Below, piece by piece: positions 6,827 to 12,572 of a DNA stretch of 12,572 bases; position 1 is the stretch's first letter; each line of letters begins with the position of its first letter. Origin of the DNA: an uncultured Acholeplasmataceae bacterium (GTDB lineage: Bacteria > Bacillota_I > Bacilli_A > RF39 > UBA660); the NCBI GenBank assembly GCA_905203475.1, contig CAJKWD010000033.1, positions 1 to 12,572 of the forward strand, read 5' to 3'. The position numbers and the translations under genes were made by a program. The notes beneath the pieces were generated by a model. It made no database searches. It saw only the letters and a program-made list of their open reading frames with translations, and was not told where the DNA came from.

Positions 6827-7801
6827 TTAGGGCATCCATGTTTCAAATAAGAAAAAGAATAATAGAGAAGCAATTGTCGCGTGTAATACACGGGCTGTTA
6901 AATATGGAAAATATTTAATTTTACTTTTACTTAAAATTCCAATTAACTGCATATGTACACTTAATCCTCCAAATGACAAAATCATAACTGTTAAAATTCC
7001 TTTTATTTTGAGAGGAACATTCAGTAAACTTACATATTTTAAGCCCTGTGTCATTTCGAAAAAACCATTTAACATACTTTGATGAAATGATGAAAGCGTT
7101 ATATGTTGATTGATAAGAGTAGTAATAATTAAAAAAGTAGTAGTAACTCCTAATATAAACAATAGCGTTTGAATTGTATGATTTAATGCATTTGTAAGAA
7201 TTGTAGGAAAACTTACTTTCTTTTGTTGTCGTACAATGGTCATATTGTTAATCGCTTTTTTTACTGAAACGTGACAATCTGTTTTAGGACTGGGATAATA
7301 ATTACAAAATAACAAACCTAAAATCAGGTTGGTGATATAGTGACAAAATAAAATAAGGAATCCTACTTCACGATTTCCTAAAAAAGTAATTGAAACTGTT
7401 CCTAAAATAAAAAGAGGATTAGAAAAATGAGTAAAGGTCAGTATTTTTGTTGCTTCTTTCTCATTTATTTTATGTTCATCTAAAAGCGCTTTGGTATATT
7501 TGGCATTTGATGGGAATCCTGATATAATACTCATAACAAAAATAAAAGCTGCTTGATTAGAAATTCGAAAGATACGATTCATTACAGGTTTTAATAATTC
7601 TCCTAGGAATTCTACAAAACCATATTGAATCAGTAATTCAGATAATAAAAAGAAAGGGAATAAAGACGGAAAAATATTGTTTTTCCATATCTGAAAAGAA
7701 AATAATACAGCTTCCATAACTGCTTTTGATTCTGTTAGAATGAAAAAAGCAATACTTAGTAGTAATGTCATAATGCTTGTACTGATAACTTTTTGAAACA
7801 T
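6827..7801 (-). CDS. ylbJ: YlbJ-like sporulation integral membrane protein (nucleoside-recognition/Gate domain)
   Basis: A 324-residue polytopic membrane protein. Family signatures are FPSLFPFFLLSELLIQYG (44-61), SGFPSNAKYTKALLDE (94-109), a following THFSNPLFILGTV (124-136), and a C-terminal SFGGLSVHMQL (276-286). These match YlbJ, a mother-cell membrane protein in Bacillus related to nucleoside-gate proteins; its transported substrate is unknown. It is shorter than Bacillus YlbJ (about 400), mainly in the middle, where a short charged loop (170-195) is found. AAAGGG lies just upstream of the ATG. A 14-bp perfect palindrome covers the start codon. It is divergent from ylbL, its usual near neighbour in Bacillus, which strengthens the call. 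Confidence 0.87.
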   Translation of the reverse strand: MFQKVISTSIMTLLLSIAFFILTESKAVMEAVLFSFQIWKNNIFPSLFPFFLLSELLIQYGFVEFLGELLKPVMNRIFRISNQAAFIFVMSIISGFPSNAKYTKALLDEHKINEKEATKILTFTHFSNPLFILGTVSITFLGNREVGFLILFCHYITNLILGLLFCNYYPSPKTDCHVSVKKAINNMTIVRQQKKVSFPTILTNALNHTIQTLLFILGVTTTFLIITTLINQHITLSSFHQSMLNGFFEMTQGLKYVSLLNVPLKIKGILTVMILSFGGLSVHMQLIGILSKSKIKYFPYLTARVLHATIASLLFFFLFETWMP

Positions 7802-7807
7802 GTTTCA
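7794..7807. promoter_or_regulatory. 14-bp perfect palindrome over the ylbJ start codon
   Basis: TGAAACATGTTTCA reads the same on both strands and contains the ylbJ ATG. It lies in the 42-base gap region shared with ylbL. It may be an operator for a dimeric regulator, but nothing links it to a known one, and chance remains possible. Confidence 0.35.
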
Positions 7808-7843
7808 TCCCTTTCTTTCATACACCTTATTAAGGAGGAATAT

Positions 7844-8866
7844 ATGCTTAGTAAATTATATGAAAAGTTTAAAAAATTTTTACGTGACAATTATTTATAT
7901 TTAATTATTCTTTTTAGTACTTATTTGATTTTAACTTTTCCTGTTCCTTATATTGTCGAGGCCCCAGGTGGAATTATTGATATTACAAAAAAGATTGATG
8001 TGGATACCAATCTTGAAACAGAGGGAAGTTATAATTTAGCGTACGTAACAGAATATCAAGGAACTGTATTTACAGCGCTTCTATCTTTCGTGATTCCTGA
8101 TTGGGATTTAGAAAAGGTTGCGACAAATGATGTCAATGAGAATCAAGAAGCTACTTATTTAAGAGATCATTTAATGTTAGAAGAAGCTAATCAGACAGCT
8201 ATTTTATACGCCTATCAAAAAGCAGAAAAAGAAGTAAAAATTACGAAAGAAAAGATGTATATCACGTATTTGGACCCTTCTGTAGACTGGCAGTTAAAAG
8301 TAGGAGATGAACTTTTAAAAGCTGAAGGTATTGCATTAAAAGATAAAGATGATTTAAGCAGTATTATACAGACAAAAGAGGTAGGAGATACGATTTCTTT
8401 AGTAGTAAAACGAGATGGAAAAGAAAAAACGGTAAACGCTAAAGTACGTCAAGAAGATGGAGAAAAAGTATTAGGTATTATTATTTCTTTTTTAAGAGAA
8501 GTAGAAACTGATCCAGAAGTTACATTAAAATTTAATAAATCAGAATCTGGACCATCAGCTGGGTTTATGACGGCTCTGACGATTTATCAAGCATTAATTG
8601 ATGAAGATCTTACAAATGGGTTAAAAATCGTCGGAACAGGTACCATTGATGCCAATGGAAATATAGGCAGTATTGGTGGTGTTACTTATAAGTTAATGGG
8701 GGCAGAAAAAGCTCATGCCGATATTTTCTTTGTTCCGGAAGGAGATAATTACCAAGAAGCAAAAAAATTAAAAGATGAAAGAAATTATAAAATTAAACTC
8801 GTCAAAGTGAAAACATTTGACGATGCACTACAGTATTTAAAGAAACAAAATGTAATCAAAAAATAA
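7844..8866 (+). CDS. ylbL: Membrane-anchored PDZ/Lon-type (S16) serine protease, YlbL/SepM-like
   Basis: A 340-residue protease acting outside the cytoplasmic membrane. One N-terminal membrane anchor (about 17-35) is followed by the family motif PYIVEAPGG. A PDZ domain lies at about 125-200 (VDWQLKVGDELLKAEG ... VVKRDGKEKTV). The C-terminal Lon protease domain (about 225-335) has the Ser-Lys dyad: S238 in GPSAG and K283 in GGVTYKLMGAEKA. The length matches the YlbL family. The ATG at 7844 is chosen over a TTG at 7793 because AAGGAGG (7832-7838) is five bases before it, and the upstream start would add residues ahead of the normal anchor. Relatives are streptococcal SepM, which trims a competence peptide, and Bacillus YlbL. 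The substrate here is unknown. Confidence 0.92.
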   Translation: MLSKLYEKFKKFLRDNYLYLIILFSTYLILTFPVPYIVEAPGGIIDITKKIDVDTNLETEGSYNLAYVTEYQGTVFTALLSFVIPDWDLEKVATNDVNENQEATYLRDHLMLEEANQTAILYAYQKAEKEVKITKEKMYITYLDPSVDWQLKVGDELLKAEGIALKDKDDLSSIIQTKEVGDTISLVVKRDGKEKTVNAKVRQEDGEKVLGIIISFLREVETDPEVTLKFNKSESGPSAGFMTALTIYQALIDEDLTNGLKIVGTGTIDANGNIGSIGGVTYKLMGAEKAHADIFFVPEGDNYQEAKKLKDERNYKIKLVKVKTFDDALQYLKKQNVIKK

Positions 8867-8905
8867 GAAAAATCAAAGGAAAACATAGGATTTTTCTTAT
8901 TTTTT
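8861..8905 (+). terminator. Terminator of ylbL
   Basis: AAATAAGAAAAATC (8861-8874) pairs perfectly with GATTTTTCTTATTT (8889-8902), a 14-bp stem with a 14-base loop, then T's to 8905. It overlaps the ylbL stop codon. The stem is AT-rich. Confidence 0.78.
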
Positions 8906-8906
8906 A

Positions 8907-8915
8907 TGTTAAAAT
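8907..8915 (+). promoter_or_regulatory. Extended -10 promoter of mutS
   Basis: TGTTAAAAT is an extended -10 (TGn plus TAAAAT) about 20 bases before the mutS ATG. No good -35 is present. The expected -35 position falls within the 3' arm of the ylbL terminator. Confidence 0.5.
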
Positions 8916-8934
8916 AAAGAAGTGGTGATGTAAC

Positions 8935-11478
8935 ATGAAGTTGTGTGAAGTAGATAAAAGTAAAGTCACGCCAATGATGCAACAATATATAGAATTAAAA
9001 GAGCAAAATCCAGATCTTATTTTGTTTTTTCGTCTGGGAGACTTTTATGAAATGTTCTTTGAAGATGCAGAATTAGTATCTCGTGAATTAGAACTAACTT
9101 TAACCGGGAAAAATGCTGGTTTAGAAGAGAGAATTCCAATGTGTGGGATTCCTCATCATGCTGCTAATTTATATATTGAAAAATTAATAGAAAAAGGATA
9201 TAAAGTGGGTATTTGTGAACAATTAGAAGATCCAAAAGCAGCAAAAGGAATTGTAAAGCGTGGAATTGTTCAAATTATTACCTCTGGAACAGTGATAGAT
9301 ACTGAAAACTTAAATGAAAAAGAAAATAATTATATCGGAAATATATTAGACTTTGGTCATGTATATGGTATTAGTTATGCGGATATTACTACAGGTGAAT
9401 TTGCTGTTTATTTAGTTGAACATCAGCTTGCCAAAGTTACAAGTGAAATTGTCGGATTAGGTTTAAAAGAAGTCGTTGTAACAAGTAAAGTAGACTCTAA
9501 ACTCATTCATATGTTACAAAGTCAATTTCATCTTACAGTCAGTGTTCACGACACAATAGAAACATATCCAGAATACGAAAAATTATATGTTGATTTAGGT
9601 GATCCAAGATATATCGAAACAGTAAAACATTTATTAACATATATTACAGAAACACAAAAACGAAGTTTAGCTCATTTACAAACAGTGACAGTACGTGAAA
9701 GTAAAAAATATTTACGTATGGATGTTCATACTAAAAGAAATTTGGAATTAACAGAAACATTGCGTCTTCATCAACGTAGTAATTCTCTTATTTGGTTATT
9801 AGATCGTACTAAGACAGCAATGGGCTCTCGTCGTTTAAAACATTTTATCGAAAATCCATTAATCGATCGTAAAGAAATTGAAAAAAGATATGATATGATT
9901 GATACAATGTTAGATCAATTTATTCAAAAAGAAGATTTAAGTCATAATTTATATGAAGTATATGATCTAGAAAGATTAAGTGGCCGTATTGCTTTTGGAA
10001 ATGCAAATGCGAGAGATTTACTACAATTAAAAACATCTTTAGCTGTATTACCAGTCATACGTGATTTATTACACGAATTACATTATGATGAAGATATTGA
10101 AACACTTCCGGAATTATATGAATTATTAGAAACTGCAATTTATGAAAATCCACCAATGACCGTTAAAGAAGGGTATTTAATTAAAGCTGGATATTCGGAA
10201 AAATTAGATGAATTAAAAGAGCTAAGAAAAGGCGGAAAGGATTTTGTTGCTCGTTTTGAAAAAGAAGAAAGAGAACGTACTGGTATTAAAAATTTAAAAG
10301 TTGGTTATAATCGTGTATTTGGATATTATATTGAAGTATCAAAAGGACAAGTAGGGTTAGTAAAAGATGAATACGGTTACGAACGAAAGCAAACTCTTAC
10401 GAATTGTGAACGATATATTAGTCCAATTTTAAAAGAAAAGGAAGCTTTAATATTAAATGCTGAAGAGGAAATTATCGAGTTAGAATACCAATTATTTACA
10501 AGTATTCGTGATCGAGTAAAAGAATATATTCCAAGACTACAACAAATTGCTCGTATTATCAGTGATGTGGATGTATTACAATCTTTCGCCACAGTAACGG
10601 AGGAAAATCACTATATAAGACCACAATTAACAGACAAACGTTATGTAGAAATACGTGATAATCGTCATCCAGTCGTTGAAAAAGTATTGGATGGAGAGTT
10701 TGTCTCTAATGATATTTATTTAGATGAAAATACGGATATCGAACTTATTACAGGCCCTAATATGGCGGGTAAGTCAACTTATATGAGAGAATTTGCGATA
10801 ACAGTAATTATGGCTCAAATGGGGTGTTTTGTTCCTGCTAGTAAGGCAATATTACCAATATTTGATGCGATTTATACGAGAATTGGCGCTAGTGATGACT
10901 TAGTAAGCGGAGAAAGTACTTTTATGGTTGAAATGAAAGAAGCAAATTATGCGATCAGTCAAGCTACAGAACATAGTTTAATCTTATTTGATGAACTTGG
11001 AAGAGGAACTGCAACTTATGATGGTATGGCTTTAGCCCAAGCAATTATCGAGTATATACACAATCATATTCACGCTAAAACACTCTTCTCAACACACTAT
11101 CATGAACTAACAAGTCTAGATCAAACGCTTCCAAAACTAAAAAATATACATGTCAGCGCTTATGAAGAAGATGGTAATTTAGTCTTTTTACATAAAATCA
11201 AAGAGGGTAGTGTCGATAAAAGTTATGGTATTCACGTTGCGAAATTAGCTGAATTACCTGAAACTTTAATTCATCGTGCAAACGAAATATTAAATTTATA
11301 TGAAACAAAAGAAAAGAAAACAACTCACGTCGTACAGGAAACACTTCCATTAGAATTTGTAACAGAAGAAGAAAGTAAAGTGGAAAAGCGTCTCAAAGAA
11401 ATCGACCCATTAAATATGACTCCAATGGAAGCCCTAACTACATTATTTGAATTAAAAGAACTAGAAAAAAAGAAATAA
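8935..11478 (+). CDS. mutS: DNA mismatch repair protein MutS
   Basis: A full-length, 847-residue mismatch-recognition ATPase. The mismatch-reading Phe-x-Glu motif is F37-Y-E39 within GDFYEMF. Connector and lever/clamp domains span about 125-540. The ATPase domain has Walker A GPNMAGKST (607-615), Walker B ILFDELGRGT (683-692) and the conserved STHYHEL (719-725). The C-terminal helix region with EIDPLNMTPMEALTTLFEL is intact. The RBS is weak (GGTGAT around 8924). An ATG directly followed by a stop (8928-8933) lies just before the real start. Usually mutL follows mutS in Bacillota; here two unrelated small genes follow instead. Bacterial MutS1 is clear; MutS2 is excluded because the protein has the N-terminal mismatch domain and no Smr domain. 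Confidence 0.97.
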   Translation: MKLCEVDKSKVTPMMQQYIELKEQNPDLILFFRLGDFYEMFFEDAELVSRELELTLTGKNAGLEERIPMCGIPHHAANLYIEKLIEKGYKVGICEQLEDPKAAKGIVKRGIVQIITSGTVIDTENLNEKENNYIGNILDFGHVYGISYADITTGEFAVYLVEHQLAKVTSEIVGLGLKEVVVTSKVDSKLIHMLQSQFHLTVSVHDTIETYPEYEKLYVDLGDPRYIETVKHLLTYITETQKRSLAHLQTVTVRESKKYLRMDVHTKRNLELTETLRLHQRSNSLIWLLDRTKTAMGSRRLKHFIENPLIDRKEIEKRYDMIDTMLDQFIQKEDLSHNLYEVYDLERLSGRIAFGNANARDLLQLKTSLAVLPVIRDLLHELHYDEDIETLPELYELLETAIYENPPMTVKEGYLIKAGYSEKLDELKELRKGGKDFVARFEKEERERTGIKNLKVGYNRVFGYYIEVSKGQVGLVKDEYGYERKQTLTNCERYISPILKEKEALILNAEEEIIELEYQLFTSIRDRVKEYIPRLQQIARIISDVDVLQSFATVTEENHYIRPQLTDKRYVEIRDNRHPVVEKVLDGEFVSNDIYLDENTDIELITGPNMAGKSTYMREFAITVIMAQMGCFVPASKAILPIFDAIYTRIGASDDLVSGESTFMVEMKEANYAISQATEHSLILFDELGRGTATYDGMALAQAIIEYIHNHIHAKTLFSTHYHELTSLDQTLPKLKNIHVSAYEEDGNLVFLHKIKEGSVDKSYGIHVAKLAELPETLIHRANEILNLYETKEKKTTHVVQETLPLEFVTEEESKVEKRLKEIDPLNMTPMEALTTLFELKELEKKK

Positions 11479-11490
11479 TTCACTATTTTG

Positions 11491-11499
11491 TGATATACT
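11491..11499 (+). promoter_or_regulatory. Extended -10 promoter upstream of the 133-residue membrane protein gene
   Basis: TGATATACT (TGn plus TATACT) lies 21 bases before the next ATG and just after the mutS stop. No terminator separates the two genes, so readthrough from mutS is also possible. Confidence 0.5.
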
Positions 11500-11520
11500 G
11501 ATAAATATAAGGGTGATAGA

Positions 11521-11922
11521 ATGAAAGAAATGTTAAAACGTGATAAATGGTGGTTTTGGCTTATTTTATTAATATTTGGTGGGAGTGCTGTTCTAGCACT
11601 TATTTATGCACTCGTAATCGAAGATGTCTTAGATAAAGATGCTTGGTATGGTAAATGGTATTATTGGTTAATTGGTGTTATGTGTTGTTTCTTACCAGCG
11701 CTAATTATGTTTGTTGTGTTCCAATTTCAAATTCTTGCGAAAGTATGTCAGAAACTAGCCGTACCAGGTAGTGAAATTTATACTTCACCATATACTTGGC
11801 TGTTATGTTTAATTATTCCAGTTTTAGGTTGGATTTTACTAGGAGTTATGATTTTATATCTAGAAATTTTCTCAATTGTCGCAATTTATCGTGGAAATGG
11901 AGAAAAATTTATTCAAAATTAA
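11521..11922 (+). CDS. Small multi-pass membrane protein of unknown function
   Basis: A 133-residue hydrophobic protein I do not recognise. Hydrophobic segments lie at about 10-33, 47-72 and 90-122, the last long enough for one long or two short helices. The N-terminus is basic and Trp-rich (KRDKWWFW), and an acidic/Trp loop (EDVLDKDAWYGKWYYW) joins the first two helices. A Cys pair (C55-C56) is in the second helix. There is no catalytic or transport motif. The RBS AGGGTGA (11510-11516) supports the start. It has its own promoter after mutS and its own terminator, so it is probably a single-gene unit with occasional mutS readthrough. Confidence 0.8.
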   Translation: MKEMLKRDKWWFWLILLIFGGSAVLALIYALVIEDVLDKDAWYGKWYYWLIGVMCCFLPALIMFVVFQFQILAKVCQKLAVPGSEIYTSPYTWLLCLIIPVLGWILLGVMILYLEIFSIVAIYRGNGEKFIQN

Positions 11923-11953
11923 AGGAGAACACTTGGAAGTTTTCCTTTTTTTT
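11921..11953 (+). terminator. Terminator of the 133-residue protein gene
   Basis: AAAGGAGAAC (11921-11930) pairs with GTTTTCCTTT (11939-11948) with one G-T wobble, loop ACTTGGAA, followed by T's to 11953. It overlaps the stop codon. Confidence 0.8.
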
Positions 11954-11961
11954 GTTATACT
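11933..11961 (+). promoter_or_regulatory. Promoter of the 134-residue protein gene, nested in the preceding terminator
   Basis: TTGGAA (11933-11938) lies 17 bases before TATACT (11956-11961), which is also preceded by TGT as an extended -10. The -35 box occupies the terminator loop. Confidence 0.6.
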
Positions 11962-11985
11962 AGAAAGCAACTAGGGGGCGTTTTT

Positions 11986-12390
11986 ATGCGAAAGGATTTA
12001 GAACCAATTAGTATTTTAATCCGTGGTAATGAAAAAAATAAAAACGAAATTATTTATAATAACATTGTCGATAAAATGGATGAAATGAATCTATCAAAAG
12101 ATGATCAAGTCGAATATTTAAAATCTAAGATATCAATTTTAGAATCAGAAACACATAATAAATTAAGTTTAATGATTTCTATTCTGGTATGTCTTATTAT
12201 GTTAGGATTTGGTATTTATTTTGTAGCTATCGATTTATATTTATTTGGAGCATTAATTTCTTTTTTAAGTGTTTTTGTACTAATGTTTAAAATGTATCAA
12301 TCATTTAAAACAAGTATGAATATTTCTAAACCAGATAATTACGATAAAATTGAACACTTAAGAGAAATTCTAAATATGAGGTTAAAATAA
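11986..12390 (+). CDS. Small two-helix membrane protein of unknown function
   Basis: A 134-residue protein with no family I recognise. The N-terminal 57 residues are charged and helical, with a probable short coiled coil (about 38-56: KDDQVEYLKSKISILESE). Two close membrane helices follow at about 59-81 and 84-102, then a 30-residue cytosolic tail ending in EHLREILNMRLK. AGGGGG (11973-11978) is seven bases before the ATG. The gene has its own promoter and is coupled to the next gene by a TAATG stop/start overlap, which suggests that the two products act together. Confidence 0.8.
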   Translation: MRKDLEPISILIRGNEKNKNEIIYNNIVDKMDEMNLSKDDQVEYLKSKISILESETHNKLSLMISILVCLIMLGFGIYFVAIDLYLFGALISFLSVFVLMFKMYQSFKTSMNISKPDNYDKIEHLREILNMRLK

Positions 12391-12572
12391 TGGAGCTTTT
12401 TTTCATCCTATCTATTTTGCTAACTAGTTCTTGTGCTATATCACGTTCTATTATTTTACACGATATGCATGAAAATTATTCAATGTTAAACAGTGAAGAA
12501 CTACTTCATTTCAACCACTGGAAGTACATGGTTCCGTTTTATAATTTATATTTATATTATAATGACATTGCA
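12390..12572 (+). CDS. Start of an unidentified gene (3' end outside window)
   Basis: The first 61 residues are visible, open to the window edge. The ATG overlaps the previous stop in TAATG, and GAGG (12378-12381) is eight bases upstream, so translation is probably coupled. The N-terminus MELFFILSILLTSSCAISRS is hydrophobic and could be a membrane helix. A Tyr/His-rich stretch (HFNHWKYMVPFYNLYLYY) follows that may lead into another helix. There is no recognisable domain. Confidence 0.65.
   Translation, partial: MELFFILSILLTSSCAISRSIILHDMHENYSMLNSEELLHFNHWKYMVPFYNLYLYYNDIA

Noticed and set aside
7793..7843. TTG start adding 17 residues to YlbL
   Set aside because: No RBS precedes it, whereas AAGGAGG sits correctly before the ATG at 7844.
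8928..8933. ATG immediately followed by TAA just before mutS, as a regulatory start-stop element
   Set aside because: It may be chance in AT-rich DNA; no additional structure supports a leader-peptide mechanism.
12390..12450. Lipoprotein signal (LTSSC) in the partial last gene
   Set aside because: The residues before Cys do not fit the usual lipobox well and there is no basic N-terminal region.

Overview
This window comes from a low-GC, AT-rich member of the Bacillota using the standard bacterial code. Shine-Dalgarno sites are strong and promoters are often of the extended -10 (TGn) type. Two sporulation-associated families (VrrA/YqfQ and YlbJ), the ylbJ/ylbL neighbourhood known from Bacillus, and a compact type IV pilus (T4P) set fit a spore-forming or formerly spore-forming Bacilli/Erysipelotrichia-like gut or anaerobic lineage. 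The taxonomic placement is inference. No mobile element, CRISPR array, tRNA or rRNA was seen. No gene-free stretch exceeds about 150 bases.

Layout. Bases 2-163 hold the 3' end of an unidentified basic-tailed protein gene, converging on a minus-strand vrrA/yqfQ-like gene (172-507) across a two-way terminator. A divergent promoter region leads into the T4P locus (612-6804). It contains pilC with an unusual N-terminal membrane/charged extension, and pilD (prepilin peptidase). pilB (ATPase) lies on the opposite strand, closed by its own terminator. Two overlapping prepilin genes follow. The second encodes a very large prepilin made of a class III pilin N-terminus, a DUF5011-type Ig-like domain and a long glycine-rich domain of the PF12810 (ALK/LTK-like) kind. 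pilB and the prepilin operon diverge from a control region where one palindromic -10 box appears to serve both strands.

Downstream lie ylbJ (minus) and ylbL (plus, PDZ/Lon-type membrane protease), divergent and 42 bases apart. Then come full-length mutS (not followed by mutL here), two small membrane-protein genes of unknown function, and the start of a third gene coupled to the second by a TAATG overlap.

How the parts fit. PilD would cleave and methylate the two prepilins, PilB would power assembly, and PilC would be the membrane platform. No retraction ATPase (PilT), no PilM/N/O-like alignment genes and no short major pilin are visible, so the locus is either very reduced or completed elsewhere. 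The most notable item is the giant pilin-Ig-glycine-rich fusion, best read as a surface or tip-displayed adhesin-like pilin.
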